Assembly: GCF_003369915.1 (NCBI RefSeq)
Contig: NC_046675.1
Location: forward strand, 25,482,001-25,546,000
Direction of reading: 5' to 3'
Length of the DNA stretch: 64,000 bases
Origin: Drosophila miranda
Taxonomy: Eukaryota > Arthropoda > Insecta > Diptera > Drosophilidae
Part shown: positions 23,071 through 35,300 of the stretch, one piece after another
Layout of the letters: each line of letters opens with the position of its first letter
Position numbering within the stretch: position 1 is the stretch's first letter
The notes under the pieces: model-generated
Database searches by the model: none
What the model was told of the DNA's origin: nothing
What the model saw: the letters and a program-made list of their open reading frames with translations, nothing else
Translations under genes and position numbers: made by a program

Positions 23071-26000
23071 AGGAAACCAAATATACGATGTCGCCACCTG
23101 TCAACAGAATTTCATAGCTAAGTAACTCCCACCCCACCTCCACAGAGCCCGGGCGCCCATCATAAACAATGAGCAATCAGAGTTATGGTCATGCCTTGCA
23201 TAACGGATCACATACTCTCTTTGGACGACGCTCTCTCCTCATAATTAGTGCCGCTGTACTGAAGCTATACTTCCCTCTCTTCATGCTGAGTGCCGCTACT
23301 AGCACTCCGCCTCTCTCTTCATGCTGATGGGTGCTAAAGGGAGAATACTCCTCTCACGCATAGCACTACCCATTAGACTGAATGAGGCCACTGATTGTGT
23401 TGAGTGCTGGTTGATTAACGCAACTATGTTTATGACTACTGAACCCCGCAACCCACCATCACTGTCGTCTGTCGTAGTGCATGTGTGGTCATGCAAATCC
23501 ATTAAGAGGAGTCTGTCGTCGTACTCCGCCCAACTTCTCGGAATATGCGAATCAAAGGAATATAGCGCTTTCTCACAAAAACAAAACAATGTCAGACATT
23601 TGCAATTGTTGCCAACTGTCAGGCCACTTGTCGCTTTCGTTGTCGCTGTCGCTGTCGCTTCTGCTGCTCCTCCTACTCCTGCTCTTGTAGTTGTAGTTGT
23701 ACTGCAGCTTCTCTTGCTTTACGGTTTTTTGAGGGGAAATAAAGCAAGCAACTGCAGCCGAAATGGTTTATAGTTGTCTCCTCCCGCTCACACTGTTGCT
23801 CCCTCTCCTACTCGCACTTCTTCTGCATCTCCTGAAGTTGCTGCTGACAAGGTAAATTTATACAAGGTGAGCATTGCCCAAAGATCGTTAGAACGATAGT
23901 TCCTAGTTTCGATTGAGGTGCATTTCTGCAACAAAGTTCTGCAAAGTTGCAATGAGAGAGAGGCTTCAGTAGAGGCGGTATTTATGCCACCTTACCTAAA
24001 TATACCTTGACTGTTGGCTTTCTTTCGGCTTGCTTTATAGCTCGCTCTTTACCGCTCTCTCCATAGTCGCTTGTATTGCCTGGCTTGCTTGTCGCATGCC
24101 TTTTTGTCTCAGCTGTCAGCTGCTCTGCCGCCACAAAGAAAAGAGAGTGGGAGTGGGAGTGGAAGAGAGACTCGGTGGGAATGGTTGCTGGTGCAAATGG
24201 GAGTGAGCTAGTGGAAGTAATGGTAAATGCTTACAGCTTAAAGCACTCTCCCTGTCTCTCCGAAATACACTGATATTCTAACGTATTCACGTTTGATTCT
24301 GAAACTCCTAAGCCCTTTCTCTGTCTCAGGCACAAGTCCATCAACTTTTAAATACTTTCCGCAAATGCATTGAACACTTTCATTGGATTTGAAATACCCT
24401 ATAGAATGTGTGAAGGCATATCAGTACCAAGCAAGCGCAGAAATACTAAAGGATTCTTTGGAATGGAATCGGTAGAACGCGTTGAACTACACATTAAGTT
24501 CTCTATTCCTGTTAATTACATTCATACATAACATCTGATTAGTTTTTTCCGCTCTACTACTGAAATACCTTCTAATTAATCCCTTCAACTGTTTAAGGGG
24601 TACCATGTAGTCTATTATTGTATATCTTTCCTGTGCGGTGGGTTGACCAAATCCGCTTTCCTCACCAACACACACCAACGCACTTTACTGCTATTAACGG
24701 CTACAGAGCATGGGCCATGGAATGCAGATGGAAATGGACTTAAGCCCTAGCAGTTGTCTTAAAGTTGACCCTAGCCTCACGTACTGGTACACACACAGTG
24801 GTAGGATACATTTCTCTGCTGTGTTATAAATAAATTTATTTCAAATAACTTTTCCTTGTGCTGTGAAGTGCATTTAAGCTTTTGACTGCAGCCTCTCGGA
24901 CCCACTCTCCACCTCGCTCCCAAGTTTCCAGCAAATGCAAAAGTTAGTAAACCACAAGCGCCCGAGCCTCCTCTTCCTACCATAGACAGAGAGAGAGAGA
25001 GAGAAAGGATTCTGACAAAACTTGCACCTGTTTGCATCAAATTACAAGTTGAGTCCGGCACCAGAGCTCCAGGTCAATCTACAGTTGCAGCACCTTTGCT
25101 GCAGAAGCAACCCCAACTTGCCTCCTTGCCTCCACTGACCTCATCTGGCATTTTGTACGGGTAGCATTCGCACATCCCCTGCCTAGAACCCCTGCCTAGA
25201 AAACACACACGCACTTTGTTTCTCATTTTCAGTACCAGTACCAGTGACCGGACAGATCTCTGTGTATATATTAAGTTACCCTCAGTGCAAATATAAATAT
25301 TTAACATTTTCGTACAAATTGTTGAAATTCGGTTTTAAGCTAGAGAGATCCAGAAATGGCCAGGAAAACACGTTTTATGGACAAGTTTGTTGCAAAATAT
25401 TGTTTTGCATAGGACCCCATGTCAAATAAACGTTTGTCTATCACACAAAGAGAAAGAGAACTATGGGGAAAGAGAAATATAAGGAGAGAGAGAGAGGTGG
25501 AATAGAGCAAACAGATAATCAAACAAAGCAAATATATACCAAAAGTTACACAAAAACAAACTTTGGCATCTTATACTTCCATTTCAGTTGCTGTTCTATG
25601 CTGTTTCCTTGCCAAGTTAGAGCTTCAAGGATGTGCCGAAGAATATACCAGAAACAAAGGATGAATGTCGACGGAAAATATAGTACCACTTACATCTATT
25701 TCAATTTATGGTATTTATTTGAGTAGAAAAGGTATCTTTTACCCAAAATATTAAGATATGTTGTCTGTTATAGTAAAAACTACGCTTTTAATGCGTTTCC
25801 TAATGCGAAATTCTATTGGCACTTTATTTATAAATTTAGAAAACGATGTGGCACATATTTTATCGTACAATTAATCCTGTTATCTTTTAATAGAGAAATT
25901 ATGACAGCACTCTTTCTACTACGCCTAAGAGTGTTTACAGAACAAACGACGAGCCCATCTAGATCACCATTAAGCCCACATATTTGAGGTCTCTGCGGTA

Positions 26001-26704
26001 AAAAGGAACACCCTCTCGGCGCTGGAAACCCGAACACCCGCCCGTATTTAAAGAGGCTGCATGAAAATACTAAAAACAAAACAGGAAAACAACGCAAATA
26101 ACTTTGGCCGCACTCCAAGGTTCTGAGAGTCAAGTGGTGGTAAGCAGAGGCAGAAAGCTTTTGTCGGTCAGCCGCAGGTGATAAAAAGTTGAGAGTGGGG
26201 GGCAACCTCAAGCTGCCACGCCACTCCCCCTGTTGCTGCTGTTGCTACTGCCGCCTGCTGTGGCAACGCCAAACATTTACATTATGTTTAACAATATTTG
26301 CGGCTGCTGCTCTCAACTCCACAAAAAAATAAAACAACTACTATTGTTTCGAGCGCCAGATAGTTTCTGTTGCTTTTTGATGCCTTTGACCAATCGCCGA
26401 ATAATATTTTGCACCGCACCAAACCGCAGAATCATAAATATTTTATGTTGCGGCTTCCTTTTATTTGATATGGTTCTCTGTTTGCTAAATGTTTTGTTCC
26501 ACGAATTGTTTCATTTGGCATTGGCCAAATGCTGCGAATCTAAAGAACGAAACAGAAACAGAAATGGAAATTATTCAAATTCTATTCAGCAATGCATTCA
26601 GCTTTAATTAGGGAGAGTGCTCTCTCCGGCTAGTGTAATTAGCACCCTGCTGCTGTTTCTGCTACTGTTGCAAGCGAGTGGGGCTGCCGTATCCTAATTC
26701 TCGC

Positions 26705-26712
26705 TATAAAAG
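26705..26712 (+). promoter_or_regulatory. TATA-like box in the gene-poor region
   Basis: CTCGCTATAAAAGGG here is followed about 40 bp later by an initiator-like TTTCAGT at 26741-26747. The spacing is longer than the usual 30 bp and no coding exon follows, so a non-coding transcript or chance is possible. Confidence 0.2.
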
Positions 26713-29700
26713 GGAAAGATAAGCTCTTACCAACGTTCTCTTTCAGTGTTCTATCGCTCTTTCTATCAGTCTCTTATTAAGACTCCTTCTTGCACACCCT
26801 TTTGGTGAGGGTATAAATATGAATATGAACAGAAGGCTATGCCTTCAACAGAAAGCAGCTACAATATAAGGATAGATTAAGATATTTCTAAATATGGAAT
26901 AGTTCGATTTATGCTTCGTATTCGTAGATTCTTTAAGTTCATACAACATTTAAAATCGGGAATAATTGAGGCATTCTGTAAGGGTATTCGCATCTGCCAA
27001 TTCCTGTCCTTCAACCACACCCTTCTTGATTCCTTTGTGGTCGCTCATTAAACAAAGGACATTAAAGTAATCAAGCGCATTGCACTGGCCAACACAGAGA
27101 TAATCCTAAAAGGAGAAGAAGGGGGAAAGCGAGAGAGTGAGGCAGTTAGAGGAACGGGAGAGTATTTGGAGCACTATTAGAGACCAAGAGACAAGGCCAA
27201 AGGCACTCTCTGCAGAAGATTTCGTAACAGTTGATCCCATAGTTTGTCAACTTCGCAATCAATTCAATCGGGAACCAATACAATCATCCGCCTGTCCGAC
27301 GTTTAAACATCGATTGACCCATCAGCAAGGTAAACCATTGAACTCCGGCTGCAGGTCTGCTGGACGGCAGCAATCGTGCTCCTCCACGCCACTCTGGAGT
27401 ATGTAGGGGTGGCTGTTGAGGCCTTAATTGTGACAGTCCTTGCAACAATCCTTGGGGGACGTGTTTGGGGCATTGTGCTGAGGCTGCAACGGCAGCAGCA
27501 GCTGCAACAGCAGCAGCCATTGTCATTGTTGCAGCTGGCACAGAGCGGAGACAGTTGGCAAGGACAAAGTCGGGGACGGGCGAGAAGGGGGCGAAACGTT
27601 GCAATTACCATGCACCATGCCACATGACGTGCCGTTATGACTGCATCCCTTGCATCTGTCCCCTCTACTCCCCTCTCTGCCTCTCTGTGTGGCACGAAAA
27701 GTTCAATATGTAAATATCTGTATGTGTCCGTGTGTCTGTCAACACATCGGCAAACGAAAATGAAACAGTCACCTTGGGAGCCATTGCTGTGGCAACTGTG
27801 ACATGCACATTTTGTGGGTCACTGGCACGGCAGGAAGAGGAGCACGCGACGCAAATGGGGTGGGAGTGCGGGTGCCCCACAGCTAATGCAAAATTTAAAA
27901 CATTCAACTTGAATCCAACAGCGGAACCCCGAACCGGATGCCCAGAAATGCAGCACCGCACACTTGATACAAAAATCCACTTGCTGGCACATGCGTCGAG
28001 TGGCAGCGGTGTGGCAGCAAATCATTTGCGAAATTTTGCGAGTGTTTCACGCGTTTTTCCCTGCGTGAAAATGCGCGAAACACACACATTTGCCCCCTGC
28101 ATTAATTAAGCCAAGAGATGCCACTCAGATATTGTTGCTGTTGCTGCTGCTGCTGTTGCTACTCTTCGCACTGCATGTTGCTGCAACATGGCACTGCCAT
28201 CAGAGTGGTCTCTCCACGGCTCCTCTCCTCTCCCCACAAGCCGACTTAATTAAAGAAAACTTAATTAAATGATAACACAGCAGCGGCCAAATAAGTTATG
28301 CCAACTATTTCCAGTACTCCTCTTGCCAGTGTGTGGTGTGTGGTGTGTGTGTGTGTGGCAGCCTCACAGTGTGTTGATCATATTGTTGCAAAGTAACATG
28401 GGGAACAAGGCCAGATATTTCAAAAAATAATTACAAAATGTGCCCAACAGGTACTGCGAGAGGAGCGATGGTATGGTGCAGTGCAGCACCCTTCAACATT
28501 TGTCCTCAGTTTTAGTCCCAATTATGGCCTGAATGCCAGCGATTACAGGAGGATGACATAAAAGGCTGAGCTAAAAGTGGTTTCAGAGTCCCCAGTACCC
28601 TAGAGATTTTAGAGGAGAGCGAGTATATTAGGCAGGTCAATGATATGTACTGATATGTATATATTTAGAGCCTTACCCTTAGCCTTAGACTCCTGGAAAA
28701 ACAGGTTCCTCTATGTACGTCTAAAAGGTATAGATTTTTCTTATAAAATATATAGTACCATTATCCCCCTCTGTTGCTAGTAACTTATACAAATATTAAT
28801 CTATTTTTGAATGCTGAGCCTTAATTGGTTATTTGTGCTCTTCTTTGCTGAACAGTTTACTAAGTACTTTATCTGTTCACCCAAATCATGGCCTAATTTC
28901 TTTGATTTTCAATGCTTGTTCTATCTATATCTTCTACTGTGTATGAGTGAGACTGTATGTATGGTTCCAGGTTGGACAATCTGAAAAGGGCTGGCAATCG
29001 TTCCCAATAGCTGAAGCAGGGACCACAGCACAGCAGTCCCCTCTCTCTGCCACCAGATCTGCCTGCAGACTGCAGTACAAAGAAACCAGACATATTAGCG
29101 ACCAGAAGCATACATACTCGTACATGTACGGATACATTTGCACGAGTTTGTATGTGAATGGCAGCACTTTTAGATGGCTATACTGAAACGGCTCTATAAG
29201 TGTTTATGCAACTGTCCTCCAACCCATTCCAGGGCCTACGAGGAATGGGACTGCCTACCACTCCGCATCTGACCAAGAAAACAGTGACACTTTTCTGCTT
29301 GTTATGCCTGTTGTTGCAATTGTTTGCACACACACACATACACAGACACCACACTCGTACAGAGACACACATGGATACATGGAGACATCTGCATGCATTA
29401 TGCCATTGTCTCTGTCAATATTGTTGTTTCGTGGCACTATTCCCACTGTATGTATGTGTTTGTGTGTGTTTCTGTGAATATTTGTGAGTGTATTCGAGTG
29501 TATGAGTGTAGTGAGTGAGTGTATGCAGTCAAGTAAGGCCCCAAAAACATTTGTTGCAGACTTTCAGGCTGCTTCTGCAAATGCAAGTCCTGGTTTTACG
29601 AGTACTCGTACTCCTGCCGCCTGCTGGTAATTTGTGGCACACTTTAAAGTGCTCATTTCTGCATTCAAATTAAGTAGAGCAAAGGATAGAATGATACAAC

Positions 29701-31339
29701 ACAGACATGTATAAGTATACATGTAGCCTTTGCTATAAATAATGATCATTCCGTTAATTATTCACCTCAAGAGTGCCTAAAACTCTCTACCATTTCGGAA
29801 AAGATAAGATATTATAAGTTCTGATTTGAGTAAACGAACATGAAAAGCAATGACTCTCTTAATGAGGGAAGAATCCTCCCAAAAAGAATGCCACTTATTT
29901 TCCTTATAGTGTCTACTTCTTAGCACAATAATTATAATTGGCAATAAATTAGTAGATAATAACGGTATATAAAGTTATTGAAAATGAAGGCCATATATTT
30001 GAAGGAAATTTGAAAACCATATTAACCTATAACAATTTCCTTAGAGTTTCGTAATCCTACTTTCTCTCTGCTCACTACTGCAATCTGTTTTCCAAAATTT
30101 TCTCCCCAAATTGTGTCACGGCCACTCAATCCCACTCCCTTGCCCTCTCAGGAACGACGACACATGACTTGATGTCAACAGCAGCCAACGTCCGGTTCCG
30201 GCGGAACTATGCTCGCGTGCTCCGCTCAACAGACTCGCTTCAATCGTTGTCCTGACTTGACTTCCACTTCCTCGTTGTTCTTGGTATTTTCGGATTGTTG
30301 TTCTTGTTGTTTATTGCTCACTGTGGCTACTGCAAGTGCCAATGCAAATATAATTTTACGAGTAGTTCCATCGAATAGGTGATGTCAATTGTTTTATTGA
30401 ACTGCTTTGAATACTCTTGGAGGAGGATTGGCAGTTTTAGGATTGCAGTTTTTACACATCGACCTAATACTCTATTTACACTCCGGATAAGCACAAGGGC
30501 CACCACTGCGCAACCGAATACTAAAACTCCGTTTGTTGGGCTACGCAGCCTACGCAATGATCCCAATAATTAAATATATGTATTATAGCCAGCGGTGCAG
30601 CGGTGCCAGCAGTAAAGCAAATCACTTTAAACCACTGTACCACATGGTAAAACATGGCAGCAGCTTCTTCCTTCTTTCTTTCTTTTTTTCGCCTTCTCTA
30701 CCGTTCTCTCAATCGAAGCCTCGCTTGCTTTAGGGCACGGGTAATTTGGCCGCCTGTCCTTGAATTCAGTTTCCACCTAGCAATCACACATTGGACATCG
30801 CTCTCTAATCCTACACCGTCTTGAACCGACACCCGCGTCTTTAGTATGACCTCGTCTTGAATCGAGCTAATCATCGAACAGACTATTGTCGTAAACCTAA
30901 ATCCAACCATCGCTTTCCCTTAAACTCCGTATATACTATCGGAAAATACGTTGCTAAAGAAGCTCAGTAGCTCAACAAATAATTTAAAGCATTCTAAAAA
31001 TATGCATGTGTATTTGGATATTGTTTATACAAAAATACGATAGTCCCTATTAAAAAATGGTGGATAGTGGTAGGAAAATACTTCTCGACCTATTCGCATA
31101 CTTAATAAATATACAACAACAATTTCGTACAAGTCGGTCAAACTTCTTAGAAGTAAATTGGCCAAGATTGGTCTTTCAGGTGGCAGCCCACCGCGTGAAG
31201 GAGGTCCTCTTGAGAAGGTCCCGTTCACACCACACATGTCGTAGTCCATGGATATTAAACCAATTGATAGCACAGGTTATATATTTAATATTAATAATTT
31301 ATTATATATTTAATTTACCATATTTGCAGACTTTTTCTA

Positions 31340-32370
31340 AACAGCACCTCCCTCAGTAATATCCGAATGGGAGTGCTATCGGCCTTCCATCCAAAGCGTC
31401 GTCATGTCGACACCTTCGAAAAAAATCATAAAAATAGACGGAAAAACAGATTCAGAAAATAGCAACCGAATCTGCCTATGTTAGCCGTCAAATGCTGAAA
31501 TCAAATTTATGGAAATAAATGAATACCATTTACATAGTTGAACTTTTTATTCATGAAATCCAGCCCCAATGCGTGACGATAGATTCAGCCCTTATATTCG
31601 AATTCCCCAACTGGCCACTTCTCTATTATACAAAAACTGTGGAGGATACAGCAACAGGCATTTATTTCAGAGGTATTTTCAATGTTATTGTCCAGTCCCT
31701 TTGCAATCCTCCATTACAGTGCCTTAGACCAGTTATAGTAAAACGTCTTCTATTGCGGATTGCCAATCGAAAACGAGTGTCGCAGGTTAGTTAGCAGTTG
31801 AAGCTCCTGCATTCCATTCAAAAGTTGTCCCTACAAAAGGCGTCTGAGTTCTTCGCAACGTCAACCATATTTAATTTAAAAAAAGATGCACTTGATAGTT
31901 AAATGCGTATTTCTTACCAGGGTCAAAAGGATTCTATATGCTATGTTTTCCAATTACTCCACAATTGCTGGAGCAGATTTCGTGCATCTTGTTTTTGTAC
32001 AGAAACAAGAACCAAGAACAAATGGCAGCAACGTTGCATCCGCAAAGCCTCTCAGCCGAAAATAAACTGCTTTCAGTTGATGGATCTGAACCAGGATCTG
32101 AACTTAATCCCAAATCTGGTCATACACCGCCAGATGTAAGAGAGCTGCTCTTATGGACGAAATAGTATATCACAAAATACCTATCAATATTTTTTTTCCG
32201 CTTGCGATCGTGGTTGAATGCCCGAAGGCAGTGCTGTTGAAGAATCCCCACATGAAGAAGGTTCACAAAACTACAAGAATACAGAGTATATCAGAAGAAT
32301 ATATGATGATAATGGCACCAGTTGCTCAATCAGCCCGAACACCTTTTGCTTGTGACAAACGTGACAAAAG
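31340..32370 (+). pseudogene. Decayed coding stretch, family unknown
   Basis: The plus strand shows successive protein-like segments broken by stops and frame changes: SVISEWECYRPSIQSVVM with STPSKKIIKIDGKTDSENS, then in the same frame beyond TAG, SNAEIKFMEINEYHLHS; then QLATSLLYKNCGGYSNRHLF; then LKLLHSIQKLSLQKASEFF; then LLEQISCILFLYRNKN with PQSLSAENKLLSVDGSEP; and lastly SAVEESPHEEGSQNYKN. A related-looking fragment, GLSGGSPPREGGPLEK, lies upstream near 31170. The pattern suggests an old gene or retrocopy interrupted by at least four stops. Chance cannot be excluded for individual pieces. Confidence 0.3.
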
Positions 32371-32379
32371 GGATTGAAG

Positions 32380-35300
32380 GCGGTCAAAAGCCGATTTCTC
32401 TCTCACCCTTTTAATTTGCATTAACAGTAGGGAAAAGAGTTGGCGGATAGGAGCATTTGATGTTTATCAAAATATAATTTTGTTCATCCGTTTAAGGAGA
32501 ATCTTGCGAACCTCCTCGACTTTGCAAGCACTGCAGTCGAACATTCTATCAGGGTCGCAAGCAGCAACATAAATAAAATATGGTTTCAAATTTCATCACT
32601 TACTATTTCGTGTCAGGGCTCATGAATCTGGCCGTGCATGCTCCGACCGCCACTTAGGTTCAAGTCCAGGTACAAATCCATCAACTGATTTCAGTTTATT
32701 TCCGGCTGAAGTTTATTAGATGCCTTGCGGATACAACATTTCTGTCATTTGGGCGTTCAGCAATTTCTTAATCGTGCAAAGGTACGCTCCCGTGAAGGTA
32801 TATTTCGATGGGGAAATCCATTTTAAATCTTGCATGCAGAAGAACTTGTTTCGTAAACGGAATTTTAAACGAGATAATGGAATGAGAACACCCTTTCCAG
32901 ACCTACTGAGTTCTCAGAGTTGAGGTTATAGTTTGGTTAGAAACAGAAATGCTGATAAAAGTATATGCCTACTACATATATGATCACTAAAAATATTTTT
33001 TGAGGAGCAGTTCGCAAACTTCCTCGGTAGTTCCATAGATAGTTCCGCGGGGAGAAGAGTAAGGCACGTGGAGTACAGGCTAAAAAAAAGGTATAGATTA
33101 AAGATAGAACATTCATTTCGGAGAAAAAAGACCGAGTGAAAACCTTTTTTTCAGGATTTTTTTCTTGGAAACAGTGGAGAGGAACAGTTGTTAGGAACCG
33201 CTCTCAGTCATTCTTTTATTCGATAAAATAATAACAATTAACCCTAGACAATTCCAAAGAGTCGATACTTATAAATACTATCGGTTATCTATATCAAGAA
33301 AAAACTATAAGATTTATTTTGGCTTGAACTCATCTAAACTCAATTTATTGATAAGAATGGAATGATAAAGCTGCCTTCACGACCGATTTGAGCTTAAGAT
33401 CTTCTCCAAGATGGTTCAGAATTTGGTTCAAGATATATGAAAGTATTCCCCTGTGGCCAAAGCAAAAATTACTGCAACCTAAGCTTTTGTAAGGCAATCT
33501 TTCTCTATCTTTATGCCTTCTGATAGTTCGTATTTTGTTATGATGACATTATGCGTACGCGATGGTAGCAAACCTGCAGCAAGTCTCCAGCGAATGACAA
33601 TCGAATGGCTCTCTTTTTGGTACAATATTTTAAATTTAAATTCTGTCATGGTGTTTTGGTTTGTTTTCTACTGTAAAAGCTAGATGATATTTTGATTCCT
33701 TTTTTTCTGCATTCCATTCCCCATTTTTTTTTTGCTCCACATAACTGACGTTGGTCGTATCTCCATTTTGCAACATTTTTTTGTGCATTTTGTTTGGATT
33801 TGCTTGTAAATTGCAAATGACGATTTCCACACGCTCTTTCTCTCTTTCCGTTTTTCAACTGACTGTCTCTCTTTTAGTTTTCTCCCCCTTTTTCCACTGC
33901 CTGTATCGCATTCTGCAACTGTTTTTTATGGCATGTGGAAATTAGAAAATCATTTTGTATGGCTTTCGAAGGCAGCAGCTCTTTTTTCTGTTGAAGCATT
34001 CCGTTGTTGTTGGCTGTTGGCTGAACTTTACATAAATAGTTTCAAAAGCATTACGCACACACAGCGCACACGCATAGAGCACACACACGCACACTCAAAC
34101 ATACATATACACAGATGCCAAATTAAACTTCCTGTCTGTCCAAATGGAAAACTTTACACAAATGTGTACAATTCGCATTTATTTTAATGCATAAATTTGT
34201 CACCCAACCTCGTACTTGTACTTATCCCTGCGTCTGTTTCTTGTTCCTGGTTCTGGAAAGACCCTCCATTAAATCACAAACAAATTTCGTTGTGCTCCAC
34301 TAGTGGAAGTGAATGTTATACAAATTGATTTTTGATAAGGGACCCCCAAGAAAACAGGCGCCCCCATCCATAGAGAGAGGGAGAGCAAACGAGAGACACG
34401 AACAGGAGAAGAGATTAAATCCCAATAAACGGACAAAACAAAGCACAAAAAACGATACAGGTTTCGAGAGGCAGAAATCGTAGATACCCTTAAAGAACAT
34501 TTTTCTGATGGTATCTATAGGTATAGCTATGATATGCTCAATCGATTGTTGTCAACATTGTTTACAAATTCAGTTTCCCAAAGTGATAGTCAATTATCAT
34601 CTGAATAAAAAGAGATATAGACAGGAAGAACTTGGTCTCAAATATAGATTACGAATCCGTGTATATACCTTATAAAATAAAAAAAACACTTCCTATTCTG
34701 CCTACAAGCCTCTCGTAGGTATCATAGTGCCCTTCCCTCCTTAAGGGTATTCCAAAAACAAGGCAAAAGTAAGTCAAAGTAAGGGCAAGAGCATAGGAAA
34801 ATATATGACAACCACAAAGATAATGTTGGCAAACTTTTATAAGCAACAACATGGCGCTATCTGTATAGAGGGAGGAGTGGGTATTTGGGGTAGGGGTAGC
34901 TCGAGGTGATGGCAAGTTCATAATGAAAATGCGTTTTCATAGAGAACTTTTCCCGCTGGCGGCGCAATGGAAAACGTTGATTGATTTTGTGTTGGCCTTC
35001 GTTGACAGACAGCTGACAGTCCTTGCGGGAGTATGCCATGACTTATGGTTCCTTCTTCCTCATGGTTGTGGCTATTGCTTAATTAAAGTGGTAGCACGAT
35101 GGATGAACGGACTGGTACTCATTATCAGCACTTAATCAATCTAAAGAAGTTAAAAGCGTTTGTCTAGAATGAAAAGTGGTAGGGATTGACAGCAAGGGAT
35201 ATAAATAGATGTCATATCATCAAGAATTCAACAACTTTCACAATTAAATTGGCTCTCAAAGACCCTTCATTGTTTATATGTATAGGGAAATATATAGGGA

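Larger units (their letters stand above)
11620..31100. other. Long gene-poor region, left part
   Basis: About 19.5 kb with no confident gene. It contains GA/TC simple runs (12694-12715, 16060-16081, 19297-19307, 24985-25003), TG runs (13560-13578, 14683-14698, 28331-28357), GTGA repeats (18905-18921), hairpin repeat relics, a purine/pyrimidine-asymmetric tract (about 14450-16250) and three short coding-like stretches listed separately. It could be intergenic regulatory DNA or a large intron of a gene whose exons lie outside the window; the sequence does not decide. Most open frames here follow strand composition bias, not coding. Confidence 0.5.

Noticed and set aside
23321-23773. 150-codon plus-strand frame
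   Set aside because: The end is a translated CT-rich simple repeat (long valine/alanine/leucine runs), and the start lies in a short tandem duplication; no coding pattern.
32611-32680. tRNA-like B box (GGTTCAAGTCC)
   Set aside because: The T-stem does not pair, no matching A box is at the right distance and no acceptor stem forms.
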